Shown here: positions 1 through 5,100 of the stretch, piece by piece
Numbering within the stretch: position 1 is the first letter of the stretch
How the letters are laid out: every line of letters starts with the position of its first letter
Assembly (NCBI GenBank): GCA_029932715.1
Contig: JAOZPO010000103.1
Span: 1-5,130 of the forward strand
DNA: 5,130 nt
Direction: 5' to 3'
DNA from: Halobacteria archaeon
GTDB taxonomy: Archaea > Halobacteriota > Syntropharchaeia > Alkanophagales > Methanospirareceae
Notes under the pieces: generated by a model
Told to the model about the DNA's origin: nothing
Seen by the model: only the letters and a program-made list of their open reading frames with translations
Database searches by the model: none
Made by a program: the position numbers and the translations under genes

Positions 1-10
1 TGGTCAGAGT

Positions 11-62
11 AGGAAGAGCTAAAAGGAAGAGCTAAAAGGAAGAGCTAAAAGGAAGAGCTAAA
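11..62. repeat. Four perfect tandem copies of a 13-bp unit
   Basis: The unit AGGAAGAGCTAAA occurs four times without any mismatch or spacer (starts at 11, 24, 37, 50). The ten bases before it (TGGTCAGAGT) keep a GG..AGAG pattern and may be a decayed fifth copy, so the array could continue beyond the window edge. A period of 13 is not a multiple of three, and the reading frames checked soon hit stops (AGC TAA on plus, TTT TAG on minus), so it is not coding. It begins 10 bases after the stop of the PAC2 gene. In that gene's transcript it would read as pyrimidine-rich units joined by U4 tracts, so it could lie in the 3' UTR or serve as a weak multi-site terminator; that role is inference. Confidence 0.95.
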
Positions 63-72
63 TTATGTGATA

Positions 73-918
73 TTATCCATACATGTATTGAGAAGTATCC
101 GCTCCTATTCCATCACCTTTATATACCGCATCTTTCTCTCTTTGTTGTTTTATTCTCTCTTCTACGCCTTCCGCACTCTCTTTGAACATCGTTTCTATCT
201 TCTCCGTCTTTAACTCTAACCCGGACATCTTCTTAAATGCTCTAAGTGCTCCGGCACATGCCCTCAAGTCCTCTGGATATTTGCCCACGCCAAGAATAGA
301 ATAACTTTCAATCCCATGTTTAGCAGCGAAACCAGGAAGAAGCCCAGTTCTACGAATAATCGAATACCTGCCAATGTTCTTTCTCGTCATTTTCTCTGTC
401 CCTGGGGGGACTTCCTTCTTCGTGCCTTCAAAGAATCCCAGATAGGCTTCTATTCCCGATTCTGTATTCCGGAACGGCTCTTGAGACGGCATAATCACAC
501 CTACCGTATATAACTCTTTAACACTCAACTCTTTTGCGATCAGAGCCACGTTCTCTGCATGTTTATACGTCGCTTTTGGTATATATTCAGCCTCAATATA
601 TTTACCTACATAACAGAATAAGTTTTTTTCCTCACTGTACCAAATCTCGTCATGCGGGATCTCAAATTCCGCCTCCCGTGCTTCTACAATAGGGGGAAAG
701 TTATAAGAATACAAATTCAGTATCTCCTCAGAATCTTTTAACAGCTCCTTCAGATGATACGGTATGATATTACCCAGCGGTGGAAAGCCAGCAATTAAAA
801 TATTATTGCAATTCTTTATCTTTGCTTTGAACTCCGTCTCCTCCACAGTCCAGTAAAGCGTGAAATCTTCAATTGTAAAACTCCCGTCCACACTCCCTTC
901 CGCTTTTGTTGTTCCCAT
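73..918 (-). CDS. PAC2 family (proteasome assembly chaperone-like) protein
   Basis: A 281-residue soluble protein with no signal peptide or membrane segment. The PAC2 fold is visible in family order: a first beta strand and glycine loop NILIAGFPPLGNI (residues 39-51), a central strand and turn YTVGVIMPS (137-145), the helix-leading segment TGLLPGFAAKHGI (191-203, matching the usual G-L-x-G-L-L-x-x-A-K-x-x-G-I), and a C-terminal PEDLRACAGALRAF...GLELKTEKIE region (215-241) typical of the family. A charged helical tail follows (about 242-265), then a short G/D/Y-rich end. Eukaryotic members help assemble the 20S proteasome. Free-standing archaeal members are related, but most have no proven function, so the chaperone role is family inference. 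Residues 1-30 precede the conserved core and might be shorter in reality; the ATG at 918 is kept because no better in-frame ATG lies near, though GTG codons at residues 10 and 25 are possible. It is divergent from the reductase gene and has no clear Shine-Dalgarno. Confidence 0.85.
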   Translation of the reverse strand: MGTTKAEGSVDGSFTIEDFTLYWTVEETEFKAKIKNCNNILIAGFPPLGNIIPYHLKELLKDSEEILNLYSYNFPPIVEAREAEFEIPHDEIWYSEEKNLFCYVGKYIEAEYIPKATYKHAENVALIAKELSVKELYTVGVIMPSQEPFRNTESGIEAYLGFFEGTKKEVPPGTEKMTRKNIGRYSIIRRTGLLPGFAAKHGIESYSILGVGKYPEDLRACAGALRAFKKMSGLELKTEKIETMFKESAEGVEERIKQQREKDAVYKGDGIGADTSQYMYG

Positions 919-1033
919 TTCTCAATCTCGCACCACTATTCCATTAGTCCCGATTACTTTGTTTTACGCTTTCCCTTTTGCAATGATGAATACACACTCG
1001 ATTTTAACGCATTGATTCATTAAGAAACAATAT

Positions 1034-1053
1034 AGCATATAAACATATTTATC
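1034..1053. promoter_or_regulatory. Shared TATA-like region between the divergent PAC2 and reductase genes
   Basis: The A/T-rich run from 1036 holds CATATAAA (1036-1043). On the minus strand it reads TTTATATG, one base from a classical archaeal TATA box. Measured on the plus strand, its centre lies about 27 bp before the reductase ATG at 1067, which would give a leaderless or near-leaderless mRNA. For the PAC2 gene the same element would start transcription near 1012, leaving a leader of roughly 90 nt. Seen: the sequence and spacing. Inferred: that one element serves both directions. Confidence 0.5.
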
Positions 1054-1066
1054 ACGGATTGACAAA

Positions 1067-2248
1067 ATGAGAGAGGAAAGGCATGATGTTATAGTAGTAG
1101 GAGCAGGCCCCGCGGGCAGCGTAACCGCAAGAGTCGCAGCGGAGCATGGATTAGATACCCTTTTGATAGATAGGAATCTGGAGATAGGTGTGCCGGTGAA
1201 ATGTGCGGAAGGCGTGAGTAAAGAGATAGAGGAACTTGTTACACTGGACAAGAAATGGGTGTGCGCAGAGGCGAAAGGCGCGAATATTTACAGTCCCGAC
1301 GGTACGAAAGTGGTCATGGCTACGGAAACGATGGAAGAAGTGGGATATGTGCTCGAACGCCGAATATTTGACAAGTTCCTTGCAAGTGAAGCAGCGAGAG
1401 CTGGTGCGCAGGTAAGGGTAAGAACAGAAGCGTACGATATTATCAAAGAAGACGGATATGCAAAAGGCGTTTATGCTCGTGGTATGGAAGAGAATACACG
1501 CATTCATGCACAGGTCGTGGTTGGTGCAGATGGCGTAGAATCAAGAGCCGGCAGATGGGCTGGTATTGACACGCGGCTGCCTCCTTCTGAGGTATCTACA
1601 TGTGCTGAGTTTCTTATGTGTGGTATAGAACTGGATAGTAATTTTTCTGAGTTCTTCCTGGGCAGTAAAATAGCACCAAAAGGCTATGCATGGGTATTTC
1701 CAAAAGGGGGCGATTGTGCAAACGTGGGTCTTGGGATATGTGGCGATGTTTCTAATGAAAAGCACCATGCAATTGATTATTTGCATGCTTTTGTACGTAA
1801 TAAGTTCCCGGAAGGCAAAGTAATAGCAGAGATGTATGGTGCTGTACCGCTTAGCGGACCGTTAAATGAAAGCGTAGCAGATGGGCTTATTCTGGTTGGT
1901 GACGCGGCGAGACATGTCAATCCACTGACTGGCGGTGGTATTACGTATGCAATGCGCGCAGGCGAGATAGCAGGTGACGTAATAGCGAAGGCAATACAGG
2001 AGAATGATTATTCAAAGAAGAGATTGAAGGAATACGAGAGCAGATGTAAAGACAAATTTGGCAAAAGGCTGAATACTGGTTTGAAAGCAAAGAAGTTCTT
2101 CTTCGAGCTCTCGGATAAAGACCTGAATACGCTCGCTCATTCGTTAGAAGGAGTAAAGATAACGGAACTCACGCCATGGGCACTGCTGAAGGAATTGATA
2201 AAGAGGAATCCGAAGAGGCTGTTTGGACTGGCGAAAATGCTGTTTTAA
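1067..2248 (+). CDS. Geranylgeranyl reductase family FAD protein (archaeal lipid saturation)
   Basis: A 393-residue flavoprotein of the geranylgeranyl reductase family, of typical length. Members reduce the double bonds of geranylgeranyl chains, in archaea mainly those of digeranylgeranylglycerophospholipids, at the membrane surface. Visible motifs: the Rossmann FAD motif GAGPAG (G12, G14, G17) with an acidic residue closing the second strand (D35); the family's PVKCAEGV motif with Cys46 near the active site; GADG at 153-156; the substrate/flavin motif KGYAWVFPKG (205-214) followed by NVGLG; and the second FAD motif GDAARHVNPLTGGGI (278-292). The C-terminal part (about 310-393) is helical and basic, suited to lipid-surface binding, with no transmembrane helix. 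The ATG at 1067 lies only six codons ahead of the FAD strand, so it is well placed. No Shine-Dalgarno is seen (ATTGACAAA precedes the ATG), consistent with leaderless translation. Archaea often carry several paralogues, so the exact prenyl substrate is open. Confidence 0.92.
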   Translation: MREERHDVIVVGAGPAGSVTARVAAEHGLDTLLIDRNLEIGVPVKCAEGVSKEIEELVTLDKKWVCAEAKGANIYSPDGTKVVMATETMEEVGYVLERRIFDKFLASEAARAGAQVRVRTEAYDIIKEDGYAKGVYARGMEENTRIHAQVVVGADGVESRAGRWAGIDTRLPPSEVSTCAEFLMCGIELDSNFSEFFLGSKIAPKGYAWVFPKGGDCANVGLGICGDVSNEKHHAIDYLHAFVRNKFPEGKVIAEMYGAVPLSGPLNESVADGLILVGDAARHVNPLTGGGITYAMRAGEIAGDVIAKAIQENDYSKKRLKEYESRCKDKFGKRLNTGLKAKKFFFELSDKDLNTLAHSLEGVKITELTPWALLKELIKRNPKRLFGLAKMLF

Positions 2249-2292
2249 TCTTGTCTTTACAAAAAAAAAGTACTTTTATACCACAAGATTAA
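2245..2292. repeat. 10-bp inverted repeat enclosing a 12-bp palindrome, spanning the reductase stop and the next promoter
   Basis: TTAATCTTGT (2245-2254) and ACAAGATTAA (2283-2292) are perfect reverse complements separated by 28 bp. The spacer contains the perfect palindrome AAAAGTACTTTT (2266-2277) inside an A9 run. The left arm includes the TAA stop of the reductase gene, and the right half of the palindrome overlaps the TATA-like CTTTTATA of the radical SAM gene. It could act as a terminator hairpin for the upstream mRNA, as an operator for the downstream gene, or both. Symmetry is seen directly; function is inference. Confidence 0.7.
2273..2280 (+). promoter_or_regulatory. TATA-like box of the radical SAM gene
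   Basis: CTTTTATA is preceded by an A-rich stretch (AAAAAGTA) that fits a B-recognition element. Using the usual archaeal spacing of about 27 bp, transcription would begin near 2304, giving a leader of about 14 nt before the ATG at 2318. A second A/T-rich run (AGTATTTATT, 2293-2302) lies too close to the ATG to be the box unless the true start is further downstream. Confidence 0.5.
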
Positions 2293-2317
2293 GTATTTAT
2301 TACTAGTGTAGACAAAA

Positions 2318-3292
2318 ATGGCAAAACGAGGCTTACAATATTTCACGCTTTCTGAGATAGAACCCCGCATCTGGTTCATGCTAACAGGCTGTAACTTCCG
2401 CTGTAAAGGTTGCTTCCGCCCAGCACGCGATGGAGGGGGGACCCTGCTCAGCGTTGAAGAGACGCTGGAACGTGCAGAACAGGCTTGTCTCAAACATTAT
2501 GGGCAACTTCCCAGCAAAGCGATGATTACTGGTGGTGAACCCACGCTTGATAGGGACTATCTCCTGGGGCTTGTTAGAGGCTTGAATGCGAAAGGTTTTA
2601 AAGAGATTATCCTGATGTCCAATGGTTACGAGATAGGTAGGTACGATAATTATGCTTCTGAGTTGGTAGATGCAGGCGTAACCGAGGCGCATATAGACGT
2701 TAAAGCGTTCTCAGAGGATATTCATATAGAGTACACCGGGAAATCGAATAAACCGGTGTTGGATGCCGTGAGACGATTAGATGAGACAGGAATAGAACTG
2801 CTGATTCAGACGGTTTATATGCCTAATATCGTGGCTGATAAGGAGATAGAGCGAATAGCCAGGTTCCTTTCGTCCGTAGACAATGCGATAAAATACAGGA
2901 TAAATCCGTTTACGCCCACATTTGCGTTTGAAGCTGTGACACGGCGCCCAACCATAGAAGAGATGGAGTTAGCTTACAAACTCGCGTACCGGTACCTCCC
3001 CAACGCGATAATAAGCCGGAGTTGTTATCGTGAATATCCCACACCACCTGCACAAGAGACGTGGATAACCGTTTATCCTGACCTTACATACAAGAGGAGA
3101 AGCATAAAAGACCAGGAAGAGGATAGGATCGCGTGGCTCAGTCGGGCAAAAGCGATACCAAAAGAGGAGCTGATTCCTGCACTTAATCGCGCTGACGTGG
3201 GCTACATTCAGGAGCTGACGGAGGCAATAACGAAATATTCACCTGCTCTTTCTGCTTCAAATAGGAATCAACGACAGACAAAAAGGCGTTAA
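2318..3292 (+). CDS. Radical SAM protein, pyruvate formate-lyase activase-like
   Basis: A 324-residue radical SAM enzyme. The CX3CX2C motif (C25, C29, C32) in LTGCNFRCKGCFRP would bind the [4Fe-4S] cluster that cleaves S-adenosylmethionine. TGGEPT (71-76) is the SAM amino-group motif. HIDVKA (125-130), YTGKSN (139-144) with VLDAVRRLDETGI, and VYMPNIVADKEIERIARFL (166-184) follow the order seen in glycyl radical enzyme activases (PflA-like, COG1180 type). Known family members generate a glycyl radical on a partner enzyme, but relatives in archaea often have no known target, and no glycyl radical enzyme is present in this window. No extra ferredoxin-type cysteine cluster follows the core. The region after about residue 240 (ETWITVYPDLTYKRRSI and onwards) is an uncharacterised C-terminal part ending in a very basic tail, NRNQRQTKRR. 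It follows the reductase gene by 69 bp on the same strand but has its own TATA-like box, so co-transcription is possible rather than certain. The start has no Shine-Dalgarno. Confidence 0.9.
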   Translation: MAKRGLQYFTLSEIEPRIWFMLTGCNFRCKGCFRPARDGGGTLLSVEETLERAEQACLKHYGQLPSKAMITGGEPTLDRDYLLGLVRGLNAKGFKEIILMSNGYEIGRYDNYASELVDAGVTEAHIDVKAFSEDIHIEYTGKSNKPVLDAVRRLDETGIELLIQTVYMPNIVADKEIERIARFLSSVDNAIKYRINPFTPTFAFEAVTRRPTIEEMELAYKLAYRYLPNAIISRSCYREYPTPPAQETWITVYPDLTYKRRSIKDQEEDRIAWLSRAKAIPKEELIPALNRADVGYIQELTEAITKYSPALSASNRNQRQTKRR

Positions 3293-3299
3293 ATGAGGC

Positions 3300-3337
3300 T
3301 GGTTAAATACAATTGGAACCCAAAGAGGATTTAACTA
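3300..3337. terminator. Hairpin in the convergent spacer, possible bidirectional terminator
   Basis: TGGTTAAAT (3300-3308) pairs with ATTTAACTA (3329-3337) over nine positions, one of them a G-T wobble. The 20-nt loop itself contains TTGG-AAC-CCAA (3313-3323). It sits between the ends of the convergent radical SAM and lyase genes. Archaeal termination depends mainly on U tracts; none of length five or more follows on the plus strand. On the minus strand a T5 tract (3280-3284) lies further on, inside the radical SAM 3' end. The pairing is seen; the terminator role is a guess from position. Confidence 0.4.
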
Positions 3338-3353
3338 CCATCAACACATTAAC

Positions 3354-4757
3354 TTACAATCCATTTAAAACCCGTTCCCAATAATCTGCAACCTTCTCCG
3401 CCTTCTCGGCTGCTATTCCTGTGTATTTCTCCGCATCAAAAGTCATAGCCCGCTGCTCCTGCGTGAACCGTTTCATATACGACAGAACCTCTTCATCATC
3501 CTCTGCCTCGATGAGTTCCCGTAACGATTTATTCTCATTATAAGCCTGAAAAGTCTTCTTTCGTACGTATTCATGTGCATCTGGATGCCCGTAATAAGAC
3601 AGGAGTATGTACAAAGGCTCTGCAATGATAGTATCCTCAGAACTCGCAAAATTCGCACGCATCTTTGTCTTATTTACCACTAACCGCTCGGAACTGCGGG
3701 TCAGTCGTGTCACACAGTGATCAAAAACCATAAGCAACTCTGGTATGTACCTCTGTGATGCCGAGTTCGTCAGGTCGCGCTGGTGCTCGGAGATCTGGTC
3801 GAGGTGCATAGTGACTATTTGAGGCATGAATTTCTTCCACAGGCTCTTCACACCCTCGAAAGTAATCGGGTTCCTCTTATGCGGCATCGTGGACGAGCCT
3901 ACCTGCCCTTCCGTTACTCGTTCCATCACTTCCCCTATCTCAGTACGTTGAAGGTGTCGCATATCGTCACAGAAATTGGCTAATATCGAAAAGCTGGTTA
4001 TGACTGAATGAATGAAATCCGACATGGGTTCCGGTGGGACAATCTGCGTGGAGATCGCCGCGGGTTTCATCTCAAGCAGCGTCAGCACATCACGTTCAAA
4101 CTCCTCCGGGTCGTTGAAAACCAAAGCCGTTGCGTTATACGCACCCACGGCACCCGAAAGTTGTCCGCGAAGTTTATCACTTGCGTCTCGTACTTTTAAT
4201 ATCTGCGAGCCCCATCGGTTCACGTACTGTGCAATTGCGAATCCGAATGTAATGGGTTCCGCATGTTGACCATGAGTGCGACCCATTTGTAACGTGTCCT
4301 TTTCTCGGCGTGTCAGGTCTATCCAGGCTCGTTCCAAGGCGATCATATCTGGTATAATGACTTTATTCACGGCGTCTTTGTACCTGAGCGCATTCGCGGT
4401 CTCCACTATGTCGTAGGATGTGGCACAGAGATGCACGAATGGTTTCGCATCTGTGCTCACTCTGCTCTTTATTACATTAACCAGCGCTCGAATGTCGTGT
4501 TTCGTACGCTGCTCCTCGTCATAGACTTCCGCTGCTCTTACTTTCGATGCCGATTGCTCTATCTCTGCGCATAAATTGTCGTGTAAAATGCCTTTGTTCG
4601 TGAAGCCGCGGGCAATTGCTGCTTCTACTTCGGCTTTATAGTGTACAAACGCTTCTTCTGATAGATAGTCGCTTAGTGCTGCCACAACATACCGGTAGTC
4701 AGTAGGCGAGAATGTCGAGAAGTCTATCTTTTGTTCCATCGTTGTTTTCTTTGGCAC
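3354..4757 (-). CDS. purB: Adenylosuccinate lyase
   Basis: A 467-residue member of the fumarase/aspartase superfamily, closest to adenylosuccinate lyase. This homotetrameric cytosolic enzyme splits fumarate from SAICAR and from adenylosuccinate in purine and AMP synthesis. Seen: KHDIRA (86-91), TSYDIVETA (113-121), MGRTHGQHAEPITFG (158-172) with the general-acid histidine expected at H165, the flexible catalytic loop GSSTMPHKRNP (287-297) with the serine pair S288/S289, and EHQRDLTNSASQR (324-336), the counterpart of the PurB E-R-D-x-S-x-S-x-x-R segment. Length is in the family range. The head is unusual: instead of the common RY-x-x-x-EM start it has DYRYVVAALSDYLSEEAFVHY. The first start is GTG at 4757; an ATG six codons in (4737-4739) is an equally good start, and neither has a Shine-Dalgarno. 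It is convergent with the radical SAM gene and has no purine gene beside it. Another lyase of the superfamily is less likely given the combined motifs. Confidence 0.87.
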   Translation of the reverse strand: MPKKTTMEQKIDFSTFSPTDYRYVVAALSDYLSEEAFVHYKAEVEAAIARGFTNKGILHDNLCAEIEQSASKVRAAEVYDEEQRTKHDIRALVNVIKSRVSTDAKPFVHLCATSYDIVETANALRYKDAVNKVIIPDMIALERAWIDLTRREKDTLQMGRTHGQHAEPITFGFAIAQYVNRWGSQILKVRDASDKLRGQLSGAVGAYNATALVFNDPEEFERDVLTLLEMKPAAISTQIVPPEPMSDFIHSVITSFSILANFCDDMRHLQRTEIGEVMERVTEGQVGSSTMPHKRNPITFEGVKSLWKKFMPQIVTMHLDQISEHQRDLTNSASQRYIPELLMVFDHCVTRLTRSSERLVVNKTKMRANFASSEDTIIAEPLYILLSYYGHPDAHEYVRKKTFQAYNENKSLRELIEAEDDEEVLSYMKRFTQEQRAMTFDAEKYTGIAAEKAEKVADYWERVLNGL

Positions 4758-4778
4758 TATCTAACTGAAGACCATGTG

Positions 4779-4788
4779 ATATTTAAAT
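4779..4788 (-). promoter_or_regulatory. TATA-like box of the adenylosuccinate lyase gene
   Basis: On the minus strand this reads ATTTAAATAT. The usual spacing would start transcription near 4756, which is at the GTG codon (4757) or 17 nt before the ATG at 4739. This helps explain why no ribosome binding site is seen, but it does not settle which start is used: GTG would be leaderless, ATG would have a short leader. Confidence 0.45.
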
Positions 4789-4853
4789 TATTATCCTTCT
4801 TTTGCTTTGCTACTAAATCAAATTTCGATTGGTCTTTGATCAGTACAAAACTG

Positions 4854-4861
4854 CATATAAA
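4854..4861 (+). promoter_or_regulatory. Possible TATA box pointing right
   Basis: CATATAAA within GCATATAAAC, a 10-base string that is also found in the reductase promoter (1035-1044). It faces the gene-free right end, so it could drive an RNA or a gene starting outside the window, with a start expected near 4885. A chance match in A/T-rich DNA cannot be excluded. Confidence 0.35.
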
Positions 4862-4862
4862 C

Positions 4863-4921
4863 GTGGATAAAAGGCTTCGGTGCTTCATCCAAATTTGCTA
4901 ATGCAAACTTCTTTTATCCGC
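4863..4921. repeat. Inverted repeat with a nested hairpin
   Basis: GGATAAAAG (4865-4873) is perfectly complementary to CTTTTATCC (4911-4919), and a T-G wobble plus a G-C pair extend it outward to 11 positions. Inside it lies a second hairpin, TTTGC-TAAT-GCAAA (4894-4907). It may be a folded RNA leader or small RNA, or a DNA-binding site. Because the TATA-like box just upstream predicts a start near 4885, the left arm may not be transcribed, which favours a DNA site unless another start is used. Confidence 0.5.
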
Positions 4922-4929
4922 AAAACCTT

Positions 4930-4944
4930 ATACAACGTTTGTAT
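4930..4944. promoter_or_regulatory. 6-bp dyad overlapping a TATA-like sequence
   Basis: ATACAA-CGT-TTGTAT is a perfect inverted repeat with a 3-base centre. It overlaps the TATA-like CTTATACA (4928-4934 region) and lies five bases before an ATG at 4950. The size and position suit an operator for a dimeric regulator; the regulator and the target are unknown. Confidence 0.35.
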
Positions 4945-4949
4945 CAGTC

Positions 4950-5057
4950 ATGGATGCGATCCAGAAGTCAAAAGAGAGAGGCGGATGGAACGGTGGGTTA
5001 CTTAACCGGACACGCATGTGTGTAATCTTGTGGTGGAAGGGTCTTTGTCATTCGTAG
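4950..5057 (+). CDS. Possible small ORF (35 codons) ending in TAG; frame stays open afterwards
   Basis: The frame begins ATG GAT GCG ATC CAG and encodes MDAIQKSKERGGWNGGLLNR followed by a Trp/Cys-containing end, ...WWKGLCHS. It then meets TAG at 5055-5057. After the TAG the same frame has no further stop up to the window end (GYPDWFADISSF...). I do not recognise the product. It may be a chance ORF, a gene broken by a nonsense change, or the start of a longer gene read through an amber codon. No Shine-Dalgarno is seen, and it overlaps an opposite-strand small ORF, so it is weakly supported. Confidence 0.15.
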   Translation: MDAIQKSKERGGWNGGLLNRTRMCVILWWKGLCHS

Positions 5058-5100
5058 GGTTATCCTGACTGGTTTGCAGACATTTCGAGCTTTCAGCCAT
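5002..5100 (-). CDS. Possible small ORF (32 codons), unrecognised
   Basis: The ATG at 5098-5100 is preceded by GGTGA four bases upstream, the most Shine-Dalgarno-like start in the window. The predicted peptide begins MAESSKCLQTSQDNPTNDKD and is polar, with two cysteines (residues 7 and 29) and no membrane segment. It overlaps the plus-strand small ORF, so at most one of the two is likely real. No family is recognised. Confidence 0.15.
   Translation of the reverse strand: MAESSKCLQTSQDNPTNDKDPSTTRLHTCVSG

Noticed and set aside
11..62. Possible CRISPR array
   Set aside because: Units are 13 bp and directly abutting, with no unique spacers; this is a simple tandem repeat.
316..513. Plus-strand ORF of 65 codons inside the PAC2 gene
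   Set aside because: It is opposite conserved PAC2 sequence, with no recognisable domain or start signal.
964..1251. Minus-strand ORF of 95 codons and its 18-codon 3' part in the PAC2 leader
   Set aside because: Most of it is antisense to the FAD motif of the reductase. The short part from the ATG at 1020 would start upstream of the predicted PAC2 transcript start and has no supporting signal.
1151..1786. Two antisense ORFs (118 and 81 codons) inside the reductase gene
   Set aside because: They are complementary to strongly conserved coding sequence, have no recognisable domain, and look like mirror frames.
2257..2692. Antisense ORFs over the radical SAM gene start
   Set aside because: They lie opposite the cluster-binding and GGEP motifs and have no domain or promoter; chance frames.
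1067..3292. Reductase and radical SAM genes as a tetraether-lipid (Tes/Grs-like) pair
   Set aside because: The radical SAM protein is short, has a PflA-like core and shows none of the extra domains of the known lipid-modifying radical SAM enzymes; adjacency alone is not enough.
3473..4269. Short ORFs on both strands inside the adenylosuccinate lyase gene
   Set aside because: They overlap intact catalytic motifs of the lyase and encode no recognisable protein.
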